In this document: one piece after another, positions 54,682-64,000 of the stretch
Layout of the letters: each line of letters opens with the position of its first letter
Position numbering within the stretch: the stretch's first letter is position 1
DNA from: Kosakonia sp. BYX6
GTDB taxonomy: Bacteria > Pseudomonadota > Gammaproteobacteria > Enterobacterales > Enterobacteriaceae
Assembly: GCF_038449125.1 (NCBI RefSeq)
Contig: NZ_CP151800.1
Location: forward strand, 4,498,406 to 4,562,405
DNA: 64,000 bases
Direction of reading: 5' to 3'
Position numbers and translations under genes: made by a program
Notes under the pieces: generated by a model
Told to the model about the DNA's origin: nothing
Database searches by the model: none
Seen by the model: the letters and a program-made list of their open reading frames with translations, nothing else

Positions 54682-54768
54682 TGGTGCGAGGGGGGGGACT
54701 TGAACCCCCACGTCCGTAAGGACACTAACACCTGAAGCTAGCGCGTCTACCAATTCCGCCACCTTCGC
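54682..54768 (-). tRNA. leuT: tRNA-Leu (CAG)
   Basis: An 87-nt class II tRNA with long variable arm (TGTCCTTACGGACG), acceptor GCGAAGG and anticodon CAG in CTTCAGGTG. It reads the most used leucine codon, CTG. Confidence 0.97.
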
Positions 54769-54796
54769 ATTCCACGAAACTTTTACTACTAAATAA

Positions 54797-54872
54797 TGGG
54801 GTGGCTAATGGGACTCGAACCCACGACAACTGGAATCACAATCCAGGGCTCTACCAACTGAGCTATAGCCAC
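54797..54872 (-). tRNA. hisR: tRNA-His (GTG)
   Basis: A 76-nt cloverleaf with encoded CCA, acceptor GTGGCTA/TAGCCAC with the extra unpaired C expected opposite G-1, and anticodon GTG in ATTGTGATT. Confidence 0.97.
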
Positions 54873-54941
54873 CACTGTAAATCTGTTCACGCGGTATCGT
54901 CATAATTCACGAACCACCGCAGCTCAAGCGCCGGGTTTAAA

Positions 54942-55018
<77 letters not shown>

Positions 55019-55039
55019 GTAGCGCCGTTGCGGGGGTGG

Positions 55040-55068
55040 ATAGTACGGACTTCGGGCGCGGCTGTCTA
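55040..55068 (-). promoter_or_regulatory. tRNA operon promoter
   Basis: Minus strand TAGACA (55063-55068), 17-bp spacer, TACTAT (55040-55045), followed by a GC-rich discriminator (CCACCCCCGC) typical of stringently controlled tRNA promoters. Confidence 0.82.
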
Positions 55069-55120
55069 GTGCTTTTTTGAAGAAAATGCGCGTTTGGTTA
55101 TGCTTTGCGCATTTTGCCTC

Positions 55121-56506
55121 TTATTCACCCACCCGATGCGTAACCGCATGTCGATTGAGGCCAAACACCTTATAAATTACCGTTACCGCAGCAAGGAAGA
55201 TAACACCTACAAACAGCGACATACGCGTATCTTCGTTGAAGCCCATACCAATCAGCACGCACACCAGGAACGCCATCGTGAGCCAGTTCGCCCACGGGAA
55301 CAGCATCGATTTGAATGGATGGCTGGCCATCGCTGCTTTATGCGCTTGGCGAAAACGGATCTGGCTAATCAGGATCACGAACCACGGCACCATGCCCGGC
55401 AATACGCTGGCGCTATAAACATAGACAAACACACGTTGCGGGTTAGGAATAATGTAGTTCAGGCAAGAGCCCACCAGCAGAATAATGATAGAAATCGTCA
55501 CGCCCATCGCCGGAACGCCGCTTTTGGACACTTTCGCCACCGCAGCCGGCAGCTGGCGGTTCTTCGCCAGCGCATAAAGCATACGGCCACAGCTATACAT
55601 TCCGCTGTTACAACCCGACAGCGCCGCCGTCAGCACAACAAAGTTGATAATGCCAGCCGCTGCGGTAATGCCAATCTTCGCAAAGGTCAGCACAAACGGG
55701 CTGCCGTTGGTGCCAATTTGGTTCCACGGGAAGATAGTGACGATAACGAAAATCGCGCCCACATAGAAAATCAGGATACGCCACAGCACTTTGCTGACCG
55801 CGCTACGCAGGGTGACCTGCGGATTTTTCGCTTCACCGGCAGTAATACCGATCAGCTCAACACCCTGATAAGAAGCAACAACAATACAGAGCGCAGTTAA
55901 GAAACCTTTCCATCCACCAGCAAAGAAACCGCCATGTTCAGTCAGGTTGCTAAAGCCAATCGAGTGGCCGCCGTTGCCGAAACCAAAGAAGATCACGCCA
56001 AGGCCCACCACAATCATCACAATAATGGTGGTGACTTTGATCATCGCAAACCAGAACTCAATCTCGCCATACAGACGCACCGCCGCCAGGTTAGCCAGCG
56101 CCACCAGCCCAACAGCAATAAGCGCGGGTATCCACTGGGCGAGATCCGGAAACCAGAATTGGACGTAAACGCCAATCGCGGTGATTTCCGAAATCCCTAC
56201 CGCCATCCACATAAACCAGTAAGACCAGGCCGTGAGATAACCAAAGAACGGGCTCATATAACGGTGTGCGTAAACGGCGAACGAACCGGCGACCGGCTCA
56301 AGGAACAGCATTTCGCCCATCGAACGCATAATAAAGAAGACGAAGAGACCGGCAATGATGTATGCCAGCAGTACCGACGGGCCTGCCCACTTTAACGTAC
56401 TGGCAGCCCCCATAAACAGACCAACACCGATAGTGCCGCCCAGGGCTATTAATTCAATATGACGAGACTCCAGACCACGCTGAAGTTCTGGTTTATTTTC
56501 GGCCAT
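55121..56506 (-). CDS. thrP: Threonine/serine:H+ symporter ThrP (YifK)
   Basis: Amino-acid permease of the APC/AAT family with 461 residues, as in E. coli YifK, which takes up threonine and serine. Twelve membrane spans are apparent. The first carries the unwound substrate motif [41 protein letters not shown] near 200 is the other family signature. The 256-bp upstream gap separates it from wecG, and it is probably transcribed partly from the ECA operon. A GcvB target motif lies before the Shine-Dalgarno. Confidence 0.94.
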   Translation of the reverse strand: MAENKPELQRGLESRHIELIALGGTIGVGLFMGAASTLKWAGPSVLLAYIIAGLFVFFIMRSMGEMLFLEPVAGSFAVYAHRYMSPFFGYLTAWSYWFMWMAVGISEITAIGVYVQFWFPDLAQWIPALIAVGLVALANLAAVRLYGEIEFWFAMIKVTTIIVMIVVGLGVIFFGFGNGGHSIGFSNLTEHGGFFAGGWKGFLTALCIVVASYQGVELIGITAGEAKNPQVTLRSAVSKVLWRILIFYVGAIFVIVTIFPWNQIGTNGSPFVLTFAKIGITAAAGIINFVVLTAALSGCNSGMYSCGRMLYALAKNRQLPAAVAKVSKSGVPAMGVTISIIILLVGSCLNYIIPNPQRVFVYVYSASVLPGMVPWFVILISQIRFRQAHKAAMASHPFKSMLFPWANWLTMAFLVCVLIGMGFNEDTRMSLFVGVIFLAAVTVIYKVFGLNRHAVTHRVGE

Positions 56507-56514
56507 AAATCCTC

Positions 56515-56522
56515 TGTTGTGT
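56515..56522 (-). promoter_or_regulatory. GcvB pairing motif in the yifK leader
   Basis: The mRNA reads ACACAACA immediately before the AGAGGA Shine-Dalgarno of yifK. This is the CACAACA motif recognised by the GU-rich R1 region of sRNA GcvB, a known repressor of yifK in Salmonella. GcvB itself is not in the window. Confidence 0.7.
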
Positions 56523-56762
56523 TTGCTTCTTTCTTTGCCCGCTTTGCGGGTTATTGTTATGAGTTTTTCCTCAGCTCATAACAGGCCATGCTGCACCGAC
56601 CCGGAAATGGTTGGCGCAAAAACACCACGGCGTTGCAATGAGTGAGCGAATGGTTTCTTAAAATGAGGGAAATGGCAAACGATGTATAAAAAAAATCGGC
56701 ATGATGCACAATAAAACATCAAGAGGAGAGAAAAAGGCAGCGCATTGCGCCGCCGAGGATAT

Positions 56763-57503
56763 TCAAAGCTTTCCGCTGTAGTGCCAACGCAAATAACGGA
56801 GCAGGCGCAACTGGCGTTTCAGGCGAGTCGGCTGCGACAGCAGGCGATATAACCACTCCAGCCCCAGCCGTTGCCACATTTTCGGCGCGCGTTTTACATG
56901 GCCAGTAAAGACGTCGTAAGTGCCCCCGACGCCCATATACAGCGCGTCAGGGTAAACAGTACGGCAGTCGCGCATAAAGATTTCCTGGCGCGGTGACCCC
57001 ATCGCCACGGTAATGATTTTTGCGCCACTATCGCGAATTGCTGCAAACACGGCTTGCTGCTGATCCGGGCGGAAGTAACCATCCTGGCGACCAACAATAT
57101 TAACCTGCCATTGCGCGCGCAATTTCTGCTCGGTTTGCGCCAGCACGTCAGGCTTGCCGCCAACAAGAAATACCGGCGTAGCGGTTTCCCCTGCCCGCGC
57201 CATCAACTCTTCCCATAAATCCGCACCGGCAACGCGCGAAACCTGCGCCTGGGGGAACTTTTTACGCAAGGAGCGAACCACACTGATACCGTCGGCATAT
57301 TTAAATTCCGCCGCGTCAATCAGCGCGCGAACTTGCGCGTTATCTTCCAGCGTCAGCATTTTTTCGGCGTTGATCGCCACCAACGTGCCCTGCTTGATCT
57401 CACCTTCCGCATACAGATAATCCAGCGCGTGTTGCATATCGCGCCAGCCGATCAGCTTCAGGCCGCGCAAGTCATACAGCGGAGCTGCGGTCTTTTCCGT
57501 CAT
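56763..57503 (-). CDS. wecG: UDP-ManNAcA transferase WecG (RffM)
   Basis: Glycosyltransferase (family GT26) that adds N-acetylmannosaminuronic acid to GlcNAc-PP-undecaprenol, making ECA lipid II on the cytoplasmic face. It has 246 residues, as in E. coli. The WecG/TagA signature is seen in [51 protein letters not shown] and [14 protein letters not shown]. Start [15 protein letters not shown]. It is the last ECA gene, 12 bp after wzyE. Confidence 0.97.
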   Translation of the reverse strand: MTEKTAAPLYDLRGLKLIGWRDMQHALDYLYAEGEIKQGTLVAINAEKMLTLEDNAQVRALIDAAEFKYADGISVVRSLRKKFPQAQVSRVAGADLWEELMARAGETATPVFLVGGKPDVLAQTEQKLRAQWQVNIVGRQDGYFRPDQQQAVFAAIRDSGAKIITVAMGSPRQEIFMRDCRTVYPDALYMGVGGTYDVFTGHVKRAPKMWQRLGLEWLYRLLSQPTRLKRQLRLLRYLRWHYSGKL

Positions 57504-57515
57504 GTTTAATCCTTT

Positions 57516-58868
57516 TCACACCTGGGAGAGAGGTTTCACCGCGCGCGAACCACGGCTTCGAATCAGACCGGCGCTATCAAACAGCCAGTACAGCAGTTTC
57601 GCCATCAGCAGGCAGAAGCCGAACATGACGAGGAAAAACACCACGCGCGAGGTGAACGCATCCAGCCCTTCACGCGCCAGCACAATCATGTTGAAAATCG
57701 CGCCGAAGCAGAAGCTATGCAAAATAGCCGCTTTGTAGCGGTTGGTTTCCCGGTTGCCCAGCGTATACAGCCAGTCGAACCATTTAATGATAAGCCCGAC
57801 CACCACCGCGCCCAGCGGGATAAACCAGACACCGCCCATCACCAGCAAAGAGCCGATAAGCGTCGGCGAAATCGCCAGCCCGGAGTGGTTGTTCAGCACT
57901 TCCCAGGTAAAGTAGTTGGCCGTGTTGAGCACAATGCTCGGGCGGGAATGCCACAACCAGGACGGAATAAAGACGTAGAAATCACGCACAATCGGCGCAA
58001 GGCCCTGGAACTCAATCTTGTCGTAATTTTGCAGCAACAGCGCGAGGTTTTCCCACGGCGAGAAGGTATCGCGCGTCAAATATAAGAAGGTGTAAAACGC
58101 TTCGTCGCCGCGAACATCCAGCCCGTAACGCTTGAGGGCCAGCCAGAACATACCAACGATGCCCAGCACGCCTGCCACCGCCAGCATCCACAGCGAGATC
58201 CAGCCGCGAATGATGCCGATAAACAGGAAAATCGCGAAAGCGATAATGATGTTGGCGCGCGTGCCGCCAACGATCATATAAGTCAGCAGGCCAAACGCCA
58301 CGGTACTGACAAGGAAGAACAGCCACGCCTGCGCATTCTGGCGTAAGAAGTAGACCACCAGCATCGCCGGAATAAAGAAGTAGAAGAAGCGTTTAAGCGC
58401 CACGCCGGAAACTTCGCTGGAGAAAATCTGACTGTAGGACTGCAAGCGAAACAGCAAAAAGCCGTTATGCATAAAGAAGATGCCAACGCTGACCAGCGCG
58501 ATGACCATCAGCATCACCCAGGTCAGATGCGCTTCAACCCGGTTGATGGTAAACAGCGGTCGACGCGGCGCGAATTCGGCCTTTGCCCGCAGCCGCGTTT
58601 TGTACGTCACATAATAAATACCGTAGAAACAGGCAGCCGCCAGCAGCGTCTGCATCAGGACGCCAGGCGGCGCAACGCCCACGTTGAAGCGGAAAACCAG
58701 CACACTGGTCAACGGGAAGCCGAAGAAGAAGGTCAGCAAAAAAAGCAGCGAGAAGAAGACGTTAAAGTTAAAACGCACGCGGCGGAACTCGAACCAAGTC
58801 AACGTGGCGATAAACAGCGTCGCCAGCAGCCAGATGATAAACAATCCGCAAAACTCAAGTGGGCTCAT
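57516..58868 (-). CDS. wzyE: ECA polymerase WzyE
   Basis: Polytopic inner-membrane polymerase that joins ECA trisaccharide repeats in the periplasm; chain length is set by WzzE, encoded outside the window. It has 450 residues, as in E. coli, with about 11 hydrophobic spans and conserved loops [11 protein letters not shown]-like ([19 protein letters not shown]) and [18 protein letters not shown]. The start [19 protein letters not shown] overlaps wecF by 4 bp. The basic C-terminus is cytoplasmic. Confidence 0.97.
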   Translation of the reverse strand: MSPLEFCGLFIIWLLATLFIATLTWFEFRRVRFNFNVFFSLLFLLTFFFGFPLTSVLVFRFNVGVAPPGVLMQTLLAAACFYGIYYVTYKTRLRAKAEFAPRRPLFTINRVEAHLTWVMLMVIALVSVGIFFMHNGFLLFRLQSYSQIFSSEVSGVALKRFFYFFIPAMLVVYFLRQNAQAWLFFLVSTVAFGLLTYMIVGGTRANIIIAFAIFLFIGIIRGWISLWMLAVAGVLGIVGMFWLALKRYGLDVRGDEAFYTFLYLTRDTFSPWENLALLLQNYDKIEFQGLAPIVRDFYVFIPSWLWHSRPSIVLNTANYFTWEVLNNHSGLAISPTLIGSLLVMGGVWFIPLGAVVVGLIIKWFDWLYTLGNRETNRYKAAILHSFCFGAIFNMIVLAREGLDAFTSRVVFFLVMFGFCLLMAKLLYWLFDSAGLIRSRGSRAVKPLSQV

Positions 58869-59944
58869 CCATTGATCCCCGAAGCCATACGCAGCGCTTT
58901 ATGCCACAGCGTTTCGTAATTTGGGCTAAAGAAAGTGATGGCGTTTTTATCCACCGCCACCAGTTGACGGCGGGCTTCGCGAATCACCGCTTCGTTTAGC
59001 GCATCACCGGTAAATAACACAGGAATATCTTCAGCGACCATATCGCGCCAGAACGGATTTTCCCGGTTCAGCACACAAGGCACTCCGGCCTGAATCAGCA
59101 AACAGAGTGTGCCAATCCCCTGCTGCCGGGCAAAGATAAAATAGCCCAAATCGCACTGGCTTAGCAGATCGAGATACGCATCAAAGGCCATTTTCTCGTT
59201 GAGAATGCGTAAGTTTTCCGCGCTGAACAACGCTAGCCCGGCACGGCGTACCGCGTCGATATAGTTGTCGTTATTGGCCGGGTAACCCATCGGCACAATG
59301 ATATTGACGGTATCGCCAAACTGGCGGTGAATCGCCTGCAATGCAGCAATGTGTTCATTGCTGGGATCGCCGGAGTTGCCGATCAGAATCGTCAGTTTGC
59401 CATCCCGTTGCAGCTCATGCGCCATGGTATTCAGCGCCGGATCCATCCGTGTTGGGAAATAGAGTAACTCGCCGCGCACCGCCGGGTTGCGTTGGCCGAA
59501 CCACGCCAGATCGCCACGCGTGGCAAAAATGCAGCCGACGCGACGCTGAGCCAGGCGGCGCAAGGGGTAAAAGAGGCGAAACTTGAGGCTGCGTGAAACT
59601 TCATACAGATCGGCGCCCCAGGCATGCCAGTAAAACTGCTCGCGCTTGATAGCGCCGCGAAGCAGCACCAGCCAGAGATCGAAATTGAACTGCCCGTGAA
59701 AGAAGAAGCGCTGCTGACGCTGCGCTTTCGCTTTCGCGATCACCGCTTTTGCCAAGGTCTTTTTGTTCGCATAAAAATGCAACGTCAGGGCGGGATACTC
59801 CGCGCCCTGCGCCTCGTCGCGGCCAACGATCATAAATTCGCGGGCATGCTCGCCCGAAGCCGCAAGCGTGTCATTAAAGAAGCGCAGCACAGTTTGGTTA
59901 TGGTGTGGGATATCCGATCCCAATACGTGAATCAGTGCAGTCAT
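58865..59944 (-). CDS. wecF: TDP-Fuc4NAc:lipid II transferase WecF (RffT)
   Basis: GT56 glycosyltransferase that adds 4-acetamido-4,6-dideoxygalactose to ECA lipid II, completing lipid III. It has 359 residues, as in E. coli, beginning [19 protein letters not shown]. Characteristic segments are [53 protein letters not shown] and [19 protein letters not shown]. It overlaps both neighbours (wzxE and wzyE) by 4 bp, a tightly coupled run. Confidence 0.96.
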   Translation of the reverse strand: MTALIHVLGSDIPHHNQTVLRFFNDTLAASGEHAREFMIVGRDEAQGAEYPALTLHFYANKKTLAKAVIAKAKAQRQQRFFFHGQFNFDLWLVLLRGAIKREQFYWHAWGADLYEVSRSLKFRLFYPLRRLAQRRVGCIFATRGDLAWFGQRNPAVRGELLYFPTRMDPALNTMAHELQRDGKLTILIGNSGDPSNEHIAALQAIHRQFGDTVNIIVPMGYPANNDNYIDAVRRAGLALFSAENLRILNEKMAFDAYLDLLSQCDLGYFIFARQQGIGTLCLLIQAGVPCVLNRENPFWRDMVAEDIPVLFTGDALNEAVIREARRQLVAVDKNAITFFSPNYETLWHKALRMASGING

Positions 59945-61191
59945 GCCTTTTTACGCCAAATCAAAAAAACGCCACAACAGAGGGCGAAATAAATAATGTA
60001 CGTGGCCATATAAGCTTGTGCAGCACCGGCCGCGCCGTGCGCCGGGATCAGCCAGCGCGAAAACAGAGTCAGCAGAGCGAATTGGCTGACCTCTGCCAAA
60101 ATATAAAAGCGCAGCGACGCTTTGGCGATAACCAGGTAGCCAAATACGTAAGCACCCACTTTCAATACATCCCCGACCAGTTGCCAGGCGAACAGATCGC
60201 GCATGGCGGTGAACTTGTCGGAAAACAGCAGCCAAATCGCCACATCGCGCAGCAGCCAGACGCCAAAGCTCACTACGGCGACCGTCGGTAAAACAAAGCT
60301 CAGCGACTTGACGATCTCGCGCGAAATATCCTGCTTACTCGCCAGCCGTGACAAAGTAGGTAACAGATAGACAGTAAACGAAGCGGTAATAAATTGCAGA
60401 TAAGCATCCGAAATCGTGCTCACCCCTTGCCAGATCCCCACTTCATCCCAGCTGTAATGCGCCGCCAGCAGGTTTCGCATCATCACATAAGCCAGCGGCA
60501 GCGTCACCGAAGTAATCAGCGCCATCAGCGTAAATTTGCCCAGTTGCCCGGCAAGGCCGTTGTCCCACTGCGGCGTGAAGAACGCCAGCGGCACCGCGCC
60601 GCGCCGTATCAGCATTAACATCGCCGGGATAACCACCAGCGCTGGCACCAGCGCCAGCCCGAGCAGTGCGCCCTGATATCCCCCCAATTTGAAGCAGAGA
60701 TACCATGCCAGCACGCCAATCACGCTACCGATAATCAGCGATAACGCGTTACTCGCCGCATCGCGAAAACCTTTCATCACCGCCAGCAGCAGGTTCGCCC
60801 ACGCAATTCCCATCTGAACCAATGCCACCAACTGCACCAGCCCCTGGTATTGCGTATGGCCGAATAACCCCTGGCTAATGGGCGCCGCCGCGAACAGGAA
60901 AACCAGCGCCAGCAGCGTGGAGAACCCCAGCACCATGGCAGAAGATGTCCCCACCACCACGCGTAAGCGCGCGGGATCATCATGATACTGGGCAACAAAT
61001 TTTGTGACGCCATTAAAAATCCCGGCGCCTGCCAGCACGCCTAGCACCGTAATCAGCTGGCGGAAGTTACCCGCCTGCCCAACGCCGGAGGGCCCAAAAG
61101 CCACCGCCAGCAGTTTGACCACCAGCAAGCCCGCGCCAATCTTGGTCAGCGTGCTTGCGGCAGTCCATATCGATGCTTTTGCCAGCGACAT
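59941..61191 (-). CDS. wzxE: ECA lipid III flippase WzxE
   Basis: Flips undecaprenyl-PP-trisaccharide to the periplasm; member of the MOP/PST exporter family. It has 416 residues, as in E. coli, beginning [21 protein letters not shown] with about 12 membrane spans. Conserved segments are [16 protein letters not shown] and [18 protein letters not shown]. It starts one base after wecE ends on the minus strand and overlaps wecF by 4 bp. Confidence 0.97.
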   Translation of the reverse strand: MSLAKASIWTAASTLTKIGAGLLVVKLLAVAFGPSGVGQAGNFRQLITVLGVLAGAGIFNGVTKFVAQYHDDPARLRVVVGTSSAMVLGFSTLLALVFLFAAAPISQGLFGHTQYQGLVQLVALVQMGIAWANLLLAVMKGFRDAASNALSLIIGSVIGVLAWYLCFKLGGYQGALLGLALVPALVVIPAMLMLIRRGAVPLAFFTPQWDNGLAGQLGKFTLMALITSVTLPLAYVMMRNLLAAHYSWDEVGIWQGVSTISDAYLQFITASFTVYLLPTLSRLASKQDISREIVKSLSFVLPTVAVVSFGVWLLRDVAIWLLFSDKFTAMRDLFAWQLVGDVLKVGAYVFGYLVIAKASLRFYILAEVSQFALLTLFSRWLIPAHGAAGAAQAYMATYIIYFALCCGVFLIWRKKA

Positions 61192-61192
61192 A

Positions 61193-62323
61193 TCAGCTGA
61201 AATAGCTCAAAAGCGTGCTGATAACCGCGCGCTGATTTGCTGGCGCCAGGTTAAAGAACAGTGGCAGGCGAAGCAAACGCTCACTCTCTTTCGTGGTATA
61301 GCGGTCTTCGCCGTGGAACTCGCCGAATTTTTCGCCAGCCGGGGAGGCATGCAGCGGAATGTAATGGAACACGGCGAGGATCTCCGCTTCCTTCAAGAAG
61401 GCGATCAGCTTGCTGCGGTCATCTTCATCGCGCAGCTTGATATAAAACATGTGCGCGTTATGGCTGCAATCAGACGGAATAGACGGCAGCTCAATGCGCC
61501 CGGCACGCGCCAATGGCGACAGCGCGTCGTAGTAGGTTTGCCACAGCGCCAGACGTTGCTGGTTAATGCGCTCGGCCGACTCCAGTTGCGCCCAAAGATA
61601 GGCCGCCTGAAGATCCGCCATCAAATAGCTCGAACCGATATCCCGCCAGGTGTATTTATCGACCTGACCACGGAAGAACTGGCTGCGGTTGGTGCCTTTC
61701 TCACGGATGATCTCCGCCCGCTCAACCAGCGCGCGATCGTTAATCAGCGTCGCACCGCCTTCACCGCCGGCGGTGTAGTTTTTGGTCTCATGAAAACTAA
61801 AGCAGCCGATATGCCCGATAGTGCCCAGCGCGCGCCCTTTGTACGTTGACATCACCCCCTGCGCGGCATCTTCCACCACAAACAGGTTATGCGCTTTGGC
61901 GATCGCCATAATGGTGTCCATTTCACAGGCCACACCCGCGTAATGCACCGGCACAATGGCGCGGGTTTTCTCGGTTATCGCCGCTTCGATCAGCGTTTCA
62001 TCGATATTCATCGTATCCGGGCGGACGTCGATAAAAACGATTTTCGCACCGCGCAGCACAAAGGCATTGGCGGTGGAGACAAAGGTATAACTTGGCATGA
62101 TCACTTCATCGCCGGGCTGAATATTCAGCAGCAATGCGGCCATCTCCAGCGAAGCGGTGCAGGAAGGGGTGAGCAACACTTTCGCGCTGCGAAAACGCTG
62201 CTCCATCCACTGTTGACAGCGGCGGGTAAAACCGCCGTCGCCGCACAATTTACCGCTACCCATCGCCGACTGCATATAGTCGAGTTCCGTTCCTACCACC
62301 GGTGGTGCGTTGAAAGGGATCAT
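61193..62323 (-). CDS. wecE: dTDP-4-dehydro-6-deoxyglucose aminotransferase WecE (RffA)
   Basis: PLP enzyme of the DegT/DnrJ/EryC1 family that makes dTDP-4-amino-4,6-dideoxygalactose for ECA. The start at 62323 (MIPFNAPPVVGTELDYMQSAM) has AGGTG six bases upstream and gives 376 residues, as in E. coli; an upstream extension runs into wecD. The PLP lysine is in SFHETKNYTAGGEGG near 181, with VEDAAQGVMSTYKGR before it. It begins 4 bp after wecD. Confidence 0.97.
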   Translation of the reverse strand: MIPFNAPPVVGTELDYMQSAMGSGKLCGDGGFTRRCQQWMEQRFRSAKVLLTPSCTASLEMAALLLNIQPGDEVIMPSYTFVSTANAFVLRGAKIVFIDVRPDTMNIDETLIEAAITEKTRAIVPVHYAGVACEMDTIMAIAKAHNLFVVEDAAQGVMSTYKGRALGTIGHIGCFSFHETKNYTAGGEGGATLINDRALVERAEIIREKGTNRSQFFRGQVDKYTWRDIGSSYLMADLQAAYLWAQLESAERINQQRLALWQTYYDALSPLARAGRIELPSIPSDCSHNAHMFYIKLRDEDDRSKLIAFLKEAEILAVFHYIPLHASPAGEKFGEFHGEDRYTTKESERLLRLPLFFNLAPANQRAVISTLLSYFS

Positions 62324-62327
62324 TAAG

Positions 62328-63005
62328 TCACCTGTATAGCCATAAAGCCGTGCTTTCGACATTCGCACCGCTTTGAATATATCGTTTAAGTGCGGCGGTG
62401 TTCCCAAGTTGGGTTGCCACGCGCACAAGCGTGAGTTGCCGCTGCCGTGCCCACTGGCACGCCGCCTGCATTAATTTTTCTCCGACGCCGCGCCCGGCCA
62501 GCAGGCCAATTCGCGCCTCCTGTTCGTTAAGCTGGCGAAGCGAGACAAAGCCGGTGATTCCGCCGTTTTCCGCGCGAAAGACTAAGCATTGATGGTCGAA
62601 CACGCCTTTCACCGCGTTTTCTACCCACTGCGCATAAAAACGCCCGCTGTCGTCCGACGCATACCAGGGGGTACGAAAACGACTCTGCACGAAGATCTCT
62701 GACGCCATCTGGCGAAGCGCGGGGATATCTTCAGCGCTGGCAATGCTGGCGGCGGGATCGCGACCTTCAGCGGATACTTGCAGTGCAAGGTCGATTTCCC
62801 CTTCCACCAGCGAAAAACCCAATTGCTGCAAGGCATCCAACTGCTGGGTTTGTGAGGCCGCGAGTTTTACCTGCACGCGATCCCAGGGCGCAAAATCCGC
62901 GCGAGTGAGCGCGGGTGCCGTGGGTTGCAGGCGAATGATGGCGCTGCGCAGACCAAAAAATGCGCTCTCCCATGCCAACTCTTCGATCGTGCCATGCACA
63001 GCCAT
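62328..63005 (-). CDS. wecD: dTDP-fucosamine acetyltransferase WecD (RffC)
   Basis: GNAT-family N-acetyltransferase that converts dTDP-Fuc4N to dTDP-Fuc4NAc with acetyl-CoA. It has 225 residues (E. coli 224). The N-terminus is divergent; the acetyl-CoA motif is [20 protein letters not shown] and the C-terminus [21 protein letters not shown] is strongly conserved. An AAGGA site precedes the ATG. Here it follows wecC by only 17 bp; E. coli has rffG and rffH between them. Confidence 0.95.
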   Translation of the reverse strand: MAVHGTIEELAWESAFFGLRSAIIRLQPTAPALTRADFAPWDRVQVKLAASQTQQLDALQQLGFSLVEGEIDLALQVSAEGRDPAASIASAEDIPALRQMASEIFVQSRFRTPWYASDDSGRFYAQWVENAVKGVFDHQCLVFRAENGGITGFVSLRQLNEQEARIGLLAGRGVGEKLMQAACQWARQRQLTLVRVATQLGNTAALKRYIQSGANVESTALWLYR

Positions 63006-63022
63006 GCCATTTCCTTAGCGTG

Positions 63023-64000
63023 TTAGCGCCAGACGCCTTTGGTATCAACAATATAGGGTTGCTCAATGCTTTCGGCATCAACGGCTTTAAACGCGTTATG
63101 ATCGACCAGCATCACCAGCACATCGGCCTGCTCCAGCGCATCACGGGTATTGACCAACGTGCTGTGTCCGGCAAGTTTGGCCGGAAGTTGATGGATATTC
63201 GGTTCGACCACCAGCGTTTGCCCGCTGTGCCACTGCGCGATTTCACAGGCAATTTCCATTGCCGGGCTTTCGCGCAGATCGTCGATATTGGGTTTAAATG
63301 CCAGCCCGAAGCAGGCGATTTTGATTTCGCTGGCGCGCTTGCCGCTGGCGGCCAGGCAATCCGCGACCGTGGCTTTCACCTGGTTCAGCACCCAATGCGG
63401 TTTGTGGTCATTCACTTCACGCGCGGTGCGGATAAGCCGCGCCTGTTGCGGGTTTTGCGCCACGATAAACCACGGATCGACGGCGATGCAGTGGCCGCCG
63501 ACGCCTGGGCCAGGTTGTAAGATGTTGACGCGCGGGTGGCGATTCGCCAGGCGAATCAATTCCCAAACGTTGATGCCCTGATCGGCGCAGATCAGCGACA
63601 GTTCGTTGGCAAAAGCAATGTTCACGTCGCGAAAGCTGTTTTCGGTGAGTTTGCACATTTCGGCGGTGCGCGAGTTGGTCACCACACATTCGCCTTCGAG
63701 GAAAATTTTATACAGTTCGCTGGCACGGGCAGAACAGACCGGCGTCATGCCGCCAATCACGCGATCATTTTTAATCAGCTCAACCATCACCTGCCCAGGC
63801 AGTACGCGTTCCGGGCAATAAGCGATGTTGACGTCAGCCTCTTCGCCCGCCTGCTGCGGGAAGCTGAGATCCGGGCGCGCTTCGGCGAGCCACTGCGCCA
63901 TTTGTTCTGTCGCGCCTACCGGCGAGGTCGATTCAAGGATCACCAGCGCGCCTTTCGCCAACACAGGTGCAATGGATTTCACCGCCGCTTCGACATACGC
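63023..64000 (-). CDS. wecC: UDP-ManNAc dehydrogenase WecC (RffD), C-terminal part
   Basis: Partial gene running off the right edge; about 325 C-terminal residues of a protein of about 420 are present. It oxidises UDP-ManNAc twice to UDP-ManNAcA with NAD+, giving the acidic sugar of ECA. Visible parts are the end of the NAD domain (LVILESTSPVGATEQMAQW), the catalytic segment AEMCKLTENSFRDVNIAFANE, LQPGPGVGGHCIAVDPWF with the active cysteine, and ACFGLAFKPNIDDLRESPA in the UDP-binding domain. It ends GVWR, as in E. coli. Confidence 0.97.
   Translation of the reverse strand, partial: AYVEAAVKSIAPVLAKGALVILESTSPVGATEQMAQWLAEARPDLSFPQQAGEEADVNIAYCPERVLPGQVMVELIKNDRVIGGMTPVCSARASELYKIFLEGECVVTNSRTAEMCKLTENSFRDVNIAFANELSLICADQGINVWELIRLANRHPRVNILQPGPGVGGHCIAVDPWFIVAQNPQQARLIRTAREVNDHKPHWVLNQVKATVADCLAASGKRASEIKIACFGLAFKPNIDDLRESPAMEIACEIAQWHSGQTLVVEPNIHQLPAKLAGHSTLVNTRDALEQADVLVMLVDHNAFKAVDAESIEQPYIVDTKGVWR

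Noticed and set aside
54477-54735. Two overlapping plus-strand frames of 60-84 codons across tRNA-Pro and tRNA-Leu
   Set aside because: They read through tRNA genes and their terminator antisense; typical spurious calls at tRNA clusters.

Overview
This window is core chromosome of a member of the Enterobacteriaceae. Nearly every protein is close in sequence and length to its Escherichia coli counterpart, and gene order follows the E. coli hemG-to-wec segment in reverse orientation. The rRNA genes, REP and ERIC repeats, enterobacterial common antigen (ECA) cluster and GlmZ small RNA all fit. Small differences (no yigE, no aslA/aslB, no rffG/rffH beside wecC, an altered rrn junction) suggest a relative such as Enterobacter, Kosakonia or Klebsiella rather than Escherichia; the genus is a guess.

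Layout. 1-1132: start of birA and all of murB. 1255-6432: a complete rRNA operon (16S, tRNA-Ile, tRNA-Ala, 23S, 5S) on the minus strand with P1/P2 promoters and terminator. 6791-10783: hemG, trkH, yigZ, pepQ. 10973-14335: fadBA behind a FadR operator. 14534-16731: fre-ubiD. 16911-17399: rfaH. 17403-22909: ubiE-ubiJ-ubiB-tatABCD. 22976-25329: rmuC and udp. 25590-29906: dlhH, metE and divergent metR. 29794-36902: bioP, yigL, pldB, rhtB, rhtC, recQ, pldA. 37061-40546: yigI, rarD, yigG, yigF, corA with its leader ORF. 40904-46587: lptM-dapF-yigA-xerC-yigB-uvrD. 46725-54043: cyaY, cyaA and the hemCDXY operon. 54047-54253: GlmZ with its upstream control region. 54566-55018: tRNA cluster Arg-His-Leu-Pro. 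55121-64000: thrP (yifK) and the distal ECA genes wecG, wzyE, wecF, wzxE, wecE, wecD, wecC (cut by the window edge).

Themes. Fatty-acid oxidation (fadBA), ubiquinone synthesis (ubiD, E, J, B), haem synthesis (hemG, C, D, X, Y), Tat export, methionine synthesis (metE/metR), phospholipid turnover (pldA, pldB), DNA repair and dimer resolution (recQ, uvrD, xerC) and ECA assembly. GlmZ controls supply of amino-sugar precursor used by peptidoglycan and ECA.

Most informative observations: (1) the rRNA operon joins hemG on one side to murB-birA on the other, a hybrid of the E. coli rrnA and rrnB neighbourhoods, so either a real rrn-rrn rearrangement or an assembly join; (2) glmZ is preceded by a sigma-54 promoter, three helically spaced TGTC-N10-GACA dyads that fit GlrR sites, and an IHF-like site, unlike the sigma-70-only glmZ of E. 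coli K-12; (3) a UUG-initiated 18-codon leader ORF (corL-like) precedes corA; (4) wecC abuts wecD without rffG/rffH; (5) an ERIC element lies in the predicted metE leader and a REP pair in the predicted uvrD leader. I found no CRISPR array, prophage, IS element or evident new multi-gene system.
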